The position numbers and the translations under genes were made by a program. This document shows, piece after piece, positions 36,368-51,100 of a stretch of DNA of 64,000 nucleotides. The stretch's first letter is position 1. Every line of letters starts with the position of its first letter. The stretch comes from Hirudinaria manillensis (Eukaryota > Annelida > Clitellata > Hirudinida > Hirudinidae): contig CM067532.1 in assembly GCA_034509925.1 (NCBI GenBank), positions 1,581,142 to 1,645,141 on the forward strand, in the 5' to 3' direction. The notes beneath the pieces are model-generated. The model did not search any database. It saw only the letters and a list, made by a program, of their open reading frames with translations, and was not told the DNA's origin.

Positions 36368-39300
36368 ATGGGCAATCAGCTTACAGCTATAGCTCCTTCT
36401 CAGATTCTGCCAGTGGAGCAGTTTCTGAGCGAATGTCCAAATTGGAAATTCGAATCGAGCTTGGGAAGCACCAGATTCTTCAAAGTGGCAAAAGTCAGGA
36501 GCAACGATGGGCCCATGATCGTCAAAGTCTTTGTCGTTCACGACTTGGGTACAGTTCTGAAGGGCTACAAAGCTCAGATCGAGAAAATGAAGAGCAGCCT
36601 GAATTGGGTCTTAAACTGTAGTCCTTTTCATTCGATAATACAGACCGACAAGGCCGTCATGCTTTGTAGAAGATTTGTGGATTCCAGCCTGTACGACAGA
36701 ATCAGCACCAAGCCCTTTCTGACTCTCATAGAAAAGAAATGGATTGCTTTTCTGCTATTGAATGCCCTAAACCAGTGTCACAAATTGAGCATTTTCCATG
36801 GTGACATCAAGTCCGAGAACGTTTTGATAACGTCGTGGAATTGGGTGCTTCTGACCGACTTTGCGAACTTCAAGCCGACATTTTTGCCAGACAACAACCC
36901 TGCCGACTTTTCTTATTATTTCGACACCTCGAATCGCAGGGCATGTTACATAGCACCCGAGAGATTTGTCGAGGCCGGTTCCATCACCAGCTACAATCCT
37001 TACTCGGTACCCTTGGAACCGATGCCAGACGTGCAGCTGACTGCAGCCATGGACGTGTTTTCTATTGGCTGCGTCCTCATCGAGTTGTTCACGGAGGGAG
37101 ACGTGCCGTTTAATTTGAGCCAACTCTTGGCTTACCGTGCCGGGGAGTACTACCCACAGAAACTGATCGACTCGATAGAAGACAAAGGCATCAGGAAGTT
37201 GGTCGAGCAAATGATCCAGCTGGATCAAGGCAAACGACTCGAAATCGAAAGGTACCTCGCATTTCACAGAGGCAGCACCTTTCCTGAAATATTCTACGTC
37301 TTCCTCAAACCTTACTGCCAAAGATTTGCAAGCTCTCCGTTCCTAAATGCAGATGAGAGGATAGCCAGACTGAAGAGAGACTTCGACCTGATCACTCAGA
37401 AGGTCGATCGCTATGCCGACGGCAAGGAAGCCATGAACGACGGGTTTCTTATAGTGCTGCCCATAATCATTTCTTCTATTGGAAAGTTGCAGCTGGTCGA
37501 TTCGAAGCTTCATGCGCTCAATTTGTTCTGCAGTTTTTCCCTCCATCTCTCTTCGGACATCGTCATCAACCACGTCATCCCGTCTGTCCTCGTCTTTGCG
37601 AGGGACAAGTACCCGATCATCAGGTGCGAAATGTTGAGGACCTTGAATTTCTGCTTCCTGAGAGTAAATACGGTTTCGAGTTGCGACTCCAACTTGTTCA
37701 CCGAGTACATCTTCCCCTCCATCAGTCATCTGGCCAATGACGGCAACCTGGCCGTGAGGATCGATTTTGCACGTTACATAGCCTCGTTTGCCGAACACGC
37801 CCACAGGTGCTTGGAGCTGATCTGGCTTCGAAGCCACGACGAAGAAGAGCAGTCGAGTTACGAGACCCAGGAAGAAATTCCCGACAGGCAGTCCCTTTAC
37901 GAAATAGAACTCAAGTCACTGAGAGACGTCGTCCAGCAGACGGTCGTCCAACTGTTCGGGGACAAAGAAAACTGCGTCAAGATGAGCTTACTCGACAGTG
38001 ACTTTGAAAAGCTGTGCGTATTCTTCGGGAGGCACAAGATCTGTGACATCATCTTCTCGCACATGATAACGTTTCTCAACGATAAACAAGATCACGAACT
38101 GAGAGCGGCTTTCTTTAAAAAAGTCGACGGAGTCATAGCGTTACTGGGCTGGCATTATTCGGACATTTTGAAACCTTTGCTTCAACAGGGTCTGTCAGAC
38201 TCAGAAGAATGTAACGTATCTGCCTCCCTGTCCTGCATGGCCGTGCTGATTGAACTTGGTCTTCTTCAGAAGCACGTGGTCATTCATCTTTTGGATGATG
38301 TTGTTCCTCTGCTTTACCATCCGAACATTTGGATTAGAAAAGATGTCGTTTGGGTCCTCGTCAAGCTTTCTAAGGCTCTGGGCTGGGTCGATGAACAGTG
38401 TTACATCTTGCCCGCATTGTCGGAATACCTGGCGGTTGAAGTTTACACTGTCTCCGAAGGAGCGGTTCTATTGAATTCCCTCAAGCCGTCGCTGCCCCTG
38501 CAGATCTACAGACAACTTTCAAGGAGTTCTGTCCCGATAGAAACTTTCTTGGAATTTTTGGGAAAGTCCACCGTCTCTGGAGAAGTCGGAGAGACGTCAG
38601 AAGAGAATGCCATCCTTTTGAGAAAGCTAGAATCCCAGGGCATGACAGAAGATGACAAGAGGAAGATCCTATTGATGGGCAATCATCTGAAAGGTCTCCA
38701 TAGGTATAAGATTCATGAGCTGTCGGCCACAAACAACATCTCTGGTGATAAAAACATTGATAGGAACAGAAATGTCATTGACCTCAAAGATAGCATGGAG
38801 CTGGCCAGACAGTATGATTATAGAGTTTCTGATACTAATTCAGCTTCAGAAACAATGACTCTGTCCAGAGGCAAAGCGAATAAAAAGCTCAAGCACAGTG
38901 ATATATCCATGAATGAAGATTGGAGGCAGATGTTTGGCCCAGAGTCGAATGCTGCAAACATTGACAAGTCAACGTCAACAGAAATCGTTCGAAAAGACGA
39001 TCAGACGAGTCTGCCGCTCACTCCCTCGGATTCCGAACCTCGAAAGAAAATCATCCAAGAGTCTCTGACGAGACCGATAATTGCCCCGAACAAGGCCAAG
39101 CTCGAGGCTCTGCTGAAGAAGAAGAGGGAGCAGTATCTCAGCGAGAAAGCCACTTTCGACAGCATGGAAGAATGGAGGGAGAGAAGCAACTCTCAAGACT
39201 GGAGGCCACGAGGGATCATGGTGGCCCACCTCCACGAACACAGAGGTGCCGTCAACCGGCTCTGCGGAAGTTCCGACGGAATGCATTTTGCCAGCTGCTC

Positions 39301-40594
39301 CAACGACGGATCTGTCAAGGTAAGAGAGCAGTGGATCGACGTTGCTTCAATAGTCCTTAATTATAAGATGATGATATTATAATCTATAACATGTGCACAT
39401 CGAATTTTGTTTCTTCTAGTTTCTTGTACTAGTCTCAATAATTGTTCATTAATTTAGGTGTGGGATGCAACAAGGTTTGATGGCAAGAGCATTACTAATC
39501 GTTCTAGAATGACCTATTCAAAACAAAATGGCCAGTTGAAGTCTCTGTGCTTCTGCGACAAATCTCAGTCCTTGGCTTCTTCCTCGGACATGGGCACCAT
39601 CCATCTGTTCAGAGTTGACGGCAAAAACGATTCGACTCTCGAGAAAAAAATAAACCCCGTCGAAGACGGCGTCATCGTCGACATGACGACCTGCGATGCA
39701 GGATCTGAAAGCGTCATCGTCCTGGCCACTTCCTATGGAAGAATCTTCGGCTGGGACATCAGATCTCCTGCGAAGTACGCGTGGAAGGTCCAGAAGGACC
39801 ACGACCATGGCTTGATAACGAGCATAGATGCCCACAAACAGCTCGGATGGTTTGCGGTCGCCACCTGTCGTGGAGTTCACATCTGCTGGGATAGGAGGTT
39901 TCTCCTTCCTGTCAATACCTTTACCCATCCAAATGGTTTGGCTTTACCCTGAATAAAATTTGTTTTTCATATAATAAGCCAATAATGAGGAAAGAATTAG
40001 ACTAGTGCCTCTGATTGCAAAAGATGATTTTCTCTAAATCTTTAACATTTAAGTTTTGTATTGTTTGCAGGTTCCCGCATAAGGAGGATGATTGTCGACA
40101 AGAATGCCCAGTCGGTCGTTCTGAGTTCATCGCACAACAACAACGAGCTGACTATCTTTGATTTCGAGACCAGCACCAGACAGAAAACCTTGTGGGCGAG
40201 TCCCACTCCTGCACTCGGTTATGCCCAGTCGACTAAGCACTACTTCGGGGGCATCCATGCCGATTCTTCGTACGTCATCACGGCGGGGTCTGACATGAGG
40301 CTGAGATATTGGGACCTAAATATGCCTAGGGGGTCATATATCATTGCCGGAGGTTCTTATGATGGCAAAAATGTCGGTTCAAAAGTGTCGTATCATTCGA
40401 GACTCATAGAAGCCACGGCCGTGATCTACGAAGCATATGAAAATCAGACATCTGCACAGAATGAGTCCAGAAATGACTCCTGTGACGTGTCCGTAGGACA
40501 TAGGAACATCATTACGGACCTGATTGTGTGCTCTTCTTCCCAACAATACATTGTTACCTCGACGCAAGATGGCATCGTTAAAGTATGGAAATGA
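36368..40594 (+). CDS. PIK3R4: VPS15 / PIK3R4, regulatory pseudokinase subunit of class III PI3K
   Basis: VPS15 scaffolds VPS34 and Beclin-1 in endosomal sorting and autophagy complexes. Exons are 36368-39319, 39458-39935 and 40071-40594, giving 1,317 residues (human 1,358). MGNQLTAIAPSQIL supplies the N-myristoylation glycine. The kinase-like domain (about residues 25-320) has HGDIKSENV and DFA in place of HRD and DFG, then YIAPERF, as in family members. HEAT-like helices follow (about 360-800), including FFGRHK and SHMITFLNDK. A basic linker leads to a WD40 propeller (about 950-1317) that opens VAHLHEHRGAVNR and ends GIVKVWK, the usual C-terminus. Kinase, HEAT and linker regions all sit in one 2,952-bp exon. 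Confidence 0.97.
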
Positions 40595-40690
40595 TCAATT
40601 GTGACATCAAGCTTAAAATCATTTGTTGTTTTGAAATTTTGTATATTTACCAATGACCTCATTAAAATTATATAATGGAAACGTTTCTGT

Positions 40691-40696
40691 AATAAA
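40691..40696 (+). promoter_or_regulatory. PIK3R4 polyadenylation signal (AATAAA)
   Basis: AATAAA lies 97 bp after the PIK3R4 stop at 40594, the first canonical signal in its 3' UTR. Confidence 0.65.
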
Positions 40697-41111
40697 CGAT
40701 TGTAAGTGGCAATTGAGCTTTTGAAAACCTTCTTCGATTTCGTTGTGGATGCCTGGAGGAAAAACAAAGCGTTACTAATCGGCGTTCATTTTTGGACTGG
40801 GTGATTGTCCTTGTCTGATTCATATTAGTAGAGCAGCTAGACATACAGCCTCTATTCGAAAATGACAGTGATTGAGTGTAGAGCTTCTGTGTGAATAATG
40901 TTGAAATACTGAAAAAGAACATTTTAGTAATTTCTATGGCATATTTTCTGTATGACTCAATTTTTTTTTCGTTTGACTGACATTCGACAATTTACCATGC
41001 GTTATCAACGTGACTACAGTTGGCTACATATTACCGCTTACCTCCGCTTAGTTGCGAAACATTTCTGACATGGAACATCGCGCTTAGCTTTCATCTGGTC
41101 AACTTTTCTAT

Positions 41112-41120
41112 TATAAAAAG
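41112..41120 (+). promoter_or_regulatory. TATA-like box before the ATP13A first exon
   Basis: TATAAAAAG lies about 70 bp upstream of the ATG at 41181, leaving room for a start site near 41140-41150. The rest of 40700-41180 shows no coding feature. Confidence 0.45.
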
Positions 41121-41180
41121 CCACTAATATGAGCGGAGACTATTCCTAGAAGTGTCGATCCGTTTTAAAATTAAAAACAA

Positions 41181-43005
41181 ATGGAAAACAACGGTAGGAT
41201 TAACTGTTTTAAATGGGGACAATGACTCGATTAATGCCAGTTACGTAATGGGACACTGATTCTTTTTAGCTCAAGCTAGTTGCGGACAATTTCAGTCCAA
41301 ACTTATATGTTTGGATTTTGTCATGGACCCGAATTATTCAAAATTATTATCTATTCAACATAGTCGCAATCTTTTTACAGTAAACTCTGAACCCCAAGAC
41401 CTGGAGTCTGTGGTTGTGCAAGGTTTTGGTTCAACAGTACCAGATGAAAGTCAAGCTGGGATACTAAACCAGGGTTCAGAGGATGAAATGGTTGGTTGAT
41501 CACCATTGTTGATTTCATTGCTTTAGAAGTGACTATTTTATGCTTTTAGAAATTGGTAAATGTTACTTTAACAATGTCATCAGATCTGATTTCATGGCAT
41601 TTATTAGTTGCTTGTTAATCTTTTACAAAAGCTTTGTTAGGATTATGTTAGTTCATTATATAGAAATTAAGTCATCAAAGTCTTTTCATTTAGTTTGAGA
41701 ATCAATGATCGAGAGATCCAGGTTAACCTTTGAAAATCGTCTGATCGACTGACATTTTTGCACAAAAGTTGCTCACGAAAAGTTGTTAACATCGCAGAAA
41801 ATTGAAGGCTACCGATTGGACAGAACGAGGAACGTAGTTGCATGGATACTCACCTTCATGACTGCAGGACTCTTGTGGCTCTTTTTCTATTGGAGACCTG
41901 ACCTGAGACTGAAGTTCACCAGCAAGAAATGTCCCGTTTCTAAGGCTGATAGAGTCCTACTCATGGTTTGGATATTAATATTTATTATTATATTAGTATT
42001 ATAAGTTATTATATAGTTATAAACTATATATAGTTATTATATTACGTAGTAGTTGTAGTTATTATTATTATTATTATTATTATTATTGCCATTGTTGTTA
42101 TTATCATTATTATCATGTAATGAAAAATACAATGGCTGTCGTCGGTTATTTGTCTCGTGGCTCAAAAGTTATATCTTGTTAGTTAATTCACTGGTGATTG
42201 GGTTTTCATTGGATATTCATTAGATACTTAACTTGAAATTTCATTTGCATATTTCTTGCGTCATAAATGCATTTCAATGGACGTTGAACGTCAATGTATG
42301 TTGACAGGATCAATACGACCAGAAGCATGTCGAGCGAGTCATTACTCCAACTTGCAAAACAGAGTAGGTAGATTGTTTTGTATCTCGTATTGTTTTGTTT
42401 CTCGTATTATTTTGTATCTCGTATTGTTTTGTATCTGGTATTGTTTTGTCTCTCTTATTGTTTCGCATCTTGAACGTATTTCAGTTGAGCCATAAATGGC
42501 GTGCAAAGCCAGTTTTATTCTTAGATAATTAATAGCATTAAAAGCAATTGAGTTTTTCTAGTAAACAAAGATGCTTGTTCTATTGATGCTGTACTATTCA
42601 AGTACAAATACAAATTAATTCCTCTACGTACAAATTGTAACTCATTTGTTTATTTATTTATTTATTCATTTATTTATATATTTATTAAGCAAAATCAATT
42701 TTGCCTCATTAAGAACAAAAATTTATTCGTCTTTCACACACCTGCGTCACTCAATGATTGTTGCCTTGAATGCGTTTGACAGAACCAACGGCATTTCTTA
42801 TCACAAGAAGAATCGGACCGAGACAGACTTCAATCTTGTTGACAAAGGCCCGAGTGCACCATTTCAGGGAATTGAGGTATTGTAAACGGTATAATATGAT
42901 AATAATAATAATAATAATAACAGTGGTAACAATAGGAATGATCACAAGGCTAACAGCCTTTGAGAATAGGTCAACAAAATAGATCAATGTTAATACTGCT
43001 GTTGC

Positions 43006-43055
<50 letters not shown>

Positions 43056-44168
43056 GTAGTAGTAGTAGTATTAGTAATAGTACTGGTATACTATTGCGTT
43101 AGCAATAAATCAAGGTTGGTCAAATAAAATATTAACAATAAATTGTAATTATTTCTGAAATGTCCTTACAGTGTAACATGTTGTTGGATGATAACATGAT
43201 AATAACAAAGTAATGATAATGGTCCTGACTTTAGGCACGACTGTAGTGGTGTGCTGAATTAATGAGTTTATTAAATCAATTGGATTAGATTCGTTTGTCA
43301 ACATTTGTTTCACTGCTTGTGTTTCCTACGATAACATGCTGACATGATAACTTAGTTTTTGCGCTTATGGTGATGAGTCAACACCGGCCTGAATCCTTGG
43401 CTTGATCCGAGTCAATCGATTGTATGTTCGTTCAATCGATTGTTTCGTTCAATCAATTGTTTTGTTCAATCGATCGGTCGAGTTCAATCAGATGGTTGAA
43501 CTCTGCTGACACTTTTTTCCTCAATTTCAGTATCAGAACGATGCCTTTCATCTCGAGCTCGTTAAGCCGTCGTTGCAGAAAGTTGGTTGACTTGACTTTT
43601 CACTCGTAACATTTCAATTCTTAATACGATTTCATGCCTTTTTCACCGATTGCTGGCACTAACGTCGTTTTCAACGCATCATTCCTCGGTCGTTGTCAAT
43701 TTCACAATCTTGACTGGAACGGCTTAAATCAACTTTTGGAATCCCTGATAGCAAAAATATTGGCTTGAATCTAGTTTGAGTTGCAATGATTTAAATTCTT
43801 GGAGGATTAAACTTTCAACTTAAGGAACTTCGGTTCCAACATTCGAGCGTTTTTAATTCTCGATTTTGACAGGCAATGCAAGGTGCCAGGTTTTTTACAA
43901 ACAAGAAGATGAAGTACGTCTGGAATAGCGACACTGCCTCCTTTGAAAAGCTGAGGTGAGTTCGTAATTGTTGAGGTCAAGCAATGACTATTGAGGTATT
44001 ATTATTATTATTATTATTGTTATTATTATTATTAAGTGGAATAATTGTCCATAGTCCCTATATAGTGATGCATAGTCTGCAGTGAGTAAATAGAGATTGT
44101 ATCAATGATGAATGCCCTGAAGAAAGTATTGCTTGCAGTGGACAACTCAACTGTGGTGATGTTGGTTG

Positions 44169-44235
<67 letters not shown>

Positions 44236-45066
44236 ACTGCAGGGGCCTTGTCGACAACCTGCCTTGCTCTTTCTTCCACACGGCCAGCGGATTCTCTCAG
44301 TTCGAGCAAGCAACTTGGTCAGACTTTTGCAAGTTTTCATTCATAATACTAATATAATAATAATAATAATTATAAAAACGATTGGAAAATAATATTATAA
44401 TAATAATAATTATTATTATTATTGTTATTTATTGATTGATTATTTCATAATTATTATATTATTGTAATTTTCCAATTGTTTTTCACTTCACTGCTCGTCA
44501 TGAATGAATGCCAAGCACTTCATTTGAGCACTTACCATAATATGTGGGCAGTATTGTTATTATTATTATAATATACACATTTTTCCTTCTTCTTCTCGGC
44601 TTCATTGCCGGTGAGGAATGAATGCTGAGCACTACCAGACCTCTCCGAGGAATGTGGGCAGTGCCCAGCAAGGAGATCTTCTGAATCTCCGAAGTCTTTG
44701 GTTGTCCCGGTATCAACTCTACATACTTTGTAAAGTCTTTTCGTAGTGTTCCGAGCGCTCCTACAATTACCGGAACGACTTTAGACTTCACATTCCACAT
44801 CTGGTTAATTTCAATCTCCAGGTCCTTGTATTTGCTAAATTTTTCAGCTTCTTTAAGCATGATGTTTTTATCATCCGAGACTGAAACATCGATTAGCATG
44901 CACGACTTGGATCTCCTGTCATGGATGACAATGTCAGGTCTGTTGGCCAATATTTTCCTGTCTGATAATTGCGTAGTACCATAAGATGGTGCAATCCTTT
45001 ATATTTGTCACACTTTGGGGTGTGTGTTTGTACCATTTCTTTGGAACTTCACATCCTAGGTCACTC

Positions 45067-45145
<79 letters not shown>

Positions 45146-48100
45146 CATCATCATCATCTTTATCATCATCATCATCATCATCATAAAAAACATCCATGTC
45201 CTACAATCATGTTATCTGAAGGGGATGCAAAATATTCCCGGTGCAAATTAATCATTATTATCTCGTGAACCTTAGTAACGAAGAAGAAGAAGAGCAATTT
45301 GAACTTGAATAACAAGGAGAATAATAAATAAATAAATTAATTAATTGCTCACAATGAAAGATGTATGACTCATGAACACGTGATGCATTTTTCACAGTTT
45401 TTTTTTGTTATTTATGTTTTATTCAAAACAACGTAATGTTATTGGCCAGCTCCAAATGAAAATCTTGTTCGAGTTTTTTTCTTTTAGAATGAGGTTCTTA
45501 GAAATGATTGTTGCTGATGGTGCTGCTGTTGTTGTTATTGTTGTTTCACCCCTTGAATGCTGTTGTTTCACTCCTTGAATGTTGCTGTTGTTGTTCATTG
45601 CAGGAGGGAACTTTACGGCGCGAATTCATTGGTCGTTCACGTGACACCGATACTTAAACTCCTCTTGACGCAGGTTCCTGATTGGCTTTCGGCCACTTTT
45701 TCCACTTTCTTTTATTTTGTTATTTTATTTATTTATTTATTTTTCTTTTTAAATATTTTGAAATATATTCCACCACCACCACTGCCATAGATTTTTCGAG
45801 TGGATGTTTCTGTTGATGATGAGTGATTGGTTCTTCTTCAATTATAGGCGCTGGATCCATTTTACATCTTCCAACTGTTCAGCATCATACTCTGGTACAC
45901 AGACGACTATGCCTACTATGCCACCTGCATCGTCATCATCTCCCTCGTGTCTCTCGCAATGTCCATCTATGAAATCAGATCCGTGAGAATTTTGGTTGCG
46001 ATTATCAAATCTTTAGTGACGTTTAATGAAATGTTACAGTAGCAAGAGGCGTGTTATGGTTTCGACGTTTCAGATTATGATGATAGTGCAATGAAATGAA
46101 GATGCATATATTATTATTATTATTAAAGAATTAAAAGAAGAAATTAAAGAATTAAATCGTAAAAAACAAGGCACATTTGAATAGAATGTCGAGACTGCCA
46201 TTCTACCATGTTTCTATGCTCTACCCCTACCAAAGGGTGCCTCCTGCCAGCTCAAGCTGGTTTGCTGCATACACGACATGCAAAAAGACCGTGTCAAAGG
46301 GCTTACCTAATTGGCAACATTGAATTTCTTTCCAGACCCAGAGGGCACTGAAGGGAACCCTCTCGCCATCTGAAATCGTCTCCGTTCTCAGGAGGGACAC
46401 CGGAGGTTGAAACTATTGATTGAAACGATCGATTGAACGCTCAATTGAAACCTTTCACCTTTTTTTCTCCTTCTTCTTCTTCAGAGTTCGAGAACGTGAC
46501 ATCGGACATGCTCGTGCCCGGGGAAGTCATCGAGGTGCCTCGACACGGTTGCATCATGCAGTGCGACGCCGTCCTCCTCACGGGAAACTGCATCGTCAAC
46601 GAGAGCATGCTCACGGGTCGGTTGCGGTAAATTGATTGTTGTTGTCGTTGTGCATTTTTGTTGTTGTGCATTTTGTTGTTGCAATCGATCGTTCTATTGG
46701 ATTTTGCGCTGCCTTTTGTCGTGTTCGTGTTTGCTTCAAGTTGTAAACGACATAATGATAAGAAGAATTTTAAGAGGTCGACGGAATGTTTGCGCTCTTG
46801 ACGTTTGGAGCGTCGAATGATTTTTATCTGCTATTATTAAATTATTATATTAAATTATTATATTAAATTATTATATTAAATTATTATATTAAATTATTTT
46901 TTTTAAATTATTATATTAATTGCGGACTTAATGTTACGGGAAGTTAATCACTCGTAAACCAATTTTAAAATCATCCTGAAAATTTAAAGCCATCAAGTTC
47001 TGTTATCTCCAGGCCCATTATTTTTTTATGTACGAAAAAGCAGGAACAATTAGTTCGGATCGTAATCAGTTTGCAAGTGTCAATAGATTTCCTTGATAAT
47101 TTATGAAAATGATCCAAATGATCCTCAAATAAATTATTAAACGTAATATAATTAATTATTAAATGTAATATAATTAAATTTTAATTAAACGGTTAAATAT
47201 AACATAATAAAATGAATTAAAATTGAATGGAACCAAACGAACCCAACTCCCCGTTTCAGGTGAAAGTGTCCCCGTCACCAAGACCCCCCTTCCACCCGAC
47301 TCCACCTTCAACATGACCGACCACTCGAGACATGTCCTCTTCTGCGGCACTCAAGTCATTCAGACACGTTACTACGGAGACGCAAAGGTCAAGGCCGTGG
47401 TTCTCAGGACAGGTACTTGATTTTTGGGTTTATTATTAATATTATTGTTATTATTATTATTATTGTCATCTACTTAAGTTGACAAGAATCTCTAGACATT
47501 TGCACTTTCACTTTGTTTGATTGAATTATGGATTGATTGATTGATTTTTAATTGATTGGTTAAACTGATCGATTGTCTCATCAGGGTTTGCCACAGCGAA
47601 GGGGGAGTTGGTCCGATCGATACTGTTCCCGAAACCCGTGGACTTCAAGTTCACGAGGGATGCCTTCAAGTTCGTGGGACTGTTGGCCCTCCTGGCCCTC
47701 GGCGGCATGATCTACACCGTCGTCCTCATGGTTCGTTTCCATGGCAGCACGACGTCATTGATGTTGCCAACAGAATGAAATGCGAACATTGCCTGTTGTT
47801 GTTGTCTTTGGCGACTAGGAGTTGTCGACGTTGTCGTTCCAGATCTCTCGAGGCGAGGATGCCTCCCTAGTGGTGCTGAGAACTCTGGATCTCATCACCA
47901 TCGTCATTCCCCCTGCCCTCCCGGCTGCCATGACGGTGGGCATCGTTTTCGCCCAGAAGAGGCTCAAGAGGGCCAAGGTCTTCTGCATAAGCCCGAGGTC
48001 CATCAACTTGTGCGGCGCCGTCAACGTCTTCTGCTTCGACAAGACGGGCACCCTGACGGAGGAGGGCCTGGACTTCTACTGTGTCGTGGCTACTTCACAA

Positions 48101-51100
48101 GACAAGTCGGTCGCTTTTTAGTTTTGTTTGTTTGTTTGTCTGCCAGCCGCCTGCCTGCTTTTGTTTCATTCATTTTGTATTTTTGGCAAACAGCCTACGA
48201 CGATTGTTATTGACAAAGTCAGTGTCAGGAATATAGAATAGTCCAAAATTAGGTGACATTAGGTGTCTTGTACCTTTGGATAGGCTTTTACAATGGCCTG
48301 TGTTAGTCACAAGATCAATAACATCTTGTTTACGTTTTCCCATTTGTTTACATCTCACCACCATGAATGCTCGAAAAGGCGAGCTTTGGACTTGAAAGCA
48401 ATTTAATCTCGATCATCAATTTTCCCAGTCCCTTTTTTTTTCAATATTTTTTTGTTTAACATTTAATATAATTTTTTTTATATTTTAATCCGAGAGTTTT
48501 TCTTAATCATTTTCTTCGAATAAAAAAATTAAAAAAATAAAATAATTAAAATGAAACAAAAAGCTTCCTGCCCGAGGAAAAGAACGTGTCCGCGTTCGAC
48601 AAGAAGCACCCGCTGGTCGTCGCCATGGCGACCTGCCACTCGCTCACCCTCATCGACAACCAGATGGTGGGGGACCCGCTGGACGTCAAGATGTTCCAGG
48701 CGACCGACTGGGTGGGTGTGGCTTGGCCGCTTAATATTCATTTATTTGGATTCTAATAATTTTCCTTTCTTATTTTTTTTTGTATAATAATGAAATTATT
48801 CTTGCAAGTTAAAAATATGTAATTCTCTTGTTTATCTACAACTATTTGAATAATGTAATATTAGTATTACCAGAGGCATTGATTATTAAACGTCAATCAC
48901 TTAACGCTAATTTAAATATTAATTAATTATAATTAGTATGTTTATCCTTGGATTCCAATACTAGGGTACAATTGGTAGACATTACATTGTTTTTTTTTTA
49001 ATTATTTTGTCTTAAATTCCCTAAAAAAGGAATTAGAGGAACCGGGCGAAGACGGTGAGAAGTATGACTGCATCGTGCCGACAGTCGTCCATCCCAGGGA
49101 AGCGGACATCATCAGCGAGTCGTCCGGTTTTGAAAACCCGGAGGTTTTGAAATTTAAATAAAATTTAAATCGAGATTTTAGCTCACTGCACCACTATTCT
49201 TGTCAGACTCAAATCCAGTTAAGTAGGACAATGCTAAGCGTACTGATGATGATGATGATGATGATGATGGAATGACAGAATCATAATTGTCCGATGCCGA
49301 TCAATAAACATCATCGTTGGCATGGTGCCAAATTGATGCGATCAACGAATAATAAATAAATTATGTTAGCGACATCATCCAAGAGTCTTCCTCTCTTTCC
49401 AGGTCCTTCCCTATCAGGTCGGCATCCTGAGAATGTTTACGTTCTCCTCGAAACTCCAGCGGATGTCGGTCGTTACCAGGGAGCTGAGCAGTGGAACCAC
49501 CTGCTGCTTCGTCAAGGGATCGCCGGAGATGGTCACCTCCTTCAGCATTCCCTCCACCGGTCAGTCGGTCCATCGATTTGTCCATCCATCCTTCCTTCCT
49601 TCATTTGTTTGCTCATTCGTTTGCTCAATTCAATTTCTTACTTGTAATCATCGTCGTCTGCAGACTTGAGCCGATTGAGATTTGTTAGAATTTTATTAGA
49701 ATTTTAATTTTGCGCTGGTTATTTAAATTTATTCTTTATTATCTTTCATTATTCTGGGCATTAAGTCAGCAATTTAATAATCATATATTCAATTCCTATG
49801 AACTATTTTTTGTCTATTTTAATTCATTAATTTTAATTTGTCATCGTCGTTTGTTGGTATTGTACGTATTGTATTGTTACAATGCATTGGTCCGTAATAC
49901 TATTGTGGTCATCATAGATGAAATGCAATCATTCTCCAGATTTATGGACGCATTTATTTCATGCACATTAAGTGCCAAATTGATGCCATATTGTTTTATT
50001 CTGCAGTGCCTTCAAACTTCCAAGAAGTGCTTATGACATACACAAAGCAAGGCTACAGGGTCATAGGCCTGGCCTACAAGCCCCTCTCAAAACTGTCGTA
50101 CGTCAAGATCCAGAGGATGGAAAGGTATGCGATGATGTTCTTACTTTCTTCTCCCGGATGGGTTTTGAACACGGGACCCTTCGATTGTTGTTACCCAAAT
50201 GATGTGTATGATGTCATTGTTACCATTGTTCTCTTGGCAGGGATGGTGTAGAGAAGGATCTTGTCTTTCTAGGTCTCATGGTGTTCGAGAATCGACTGAA
50301 GCCGCAGACGACGCCCGTCATAAGGACGCTCAGGAAGGCCGACATCAGAAATGTCATGGTCACAGGTGATGGTTGTGATGATTGCACCGTGGTTTTTAGT
50401 ATTATGGATTTATGATTCGTTTGTTTACTTATTATTATTATTATTATTGATAATTTTTATTAATTTAGGATATTATGGATTTGTTTCGAACCGATAACAG
50501 TTAATGGAAGTAATAAAGATAAGGCAAACTGTTAAATGAACGACGACTTTTTTGGCGATAACATCCTTGCCATGCAATGCTATGCAACTGCACGGAGAAT
50601 AACAAGTGACAGAACACCTAGCAACACCTCATAAACTTTTCATTATTCATTTACAAAGACATTAACGAGACAAATTAAGATAACAAACAACAGCGACAAA
50701 ACTAACAAGTAAACTCAAGAGCAAAGTAATTAAGTTAATTACTAATTACTGTTGTTGTTGTTATTATTATTATTATTATTGTTATTGTTATTATTATCAT
50801 CAAGAGCAAAGTAATTAAGCTAATTACTACTTACTTTTGTTGTTATAATTATTATTATTATTAATATTATTATTATCATCATCATCATCATAGTAATCAT
50901 TATCAAACAGGCGATAACATTCTGACCGCCCTGAGCGTGGCCAGGGACTGCGAGATGATCGAAGCCAACGACCAGGTGATCCTCGTCACGGCCGTCCCGC
51001 CCTCCTTTCCGGAAGATCCGCCAACCATCGACTTCACGCTCTGCGAGGAGCCGGGCATGGAAAAGGTGGCTTCAAATTTCTAACTGGTGCTGGAAAAGGC

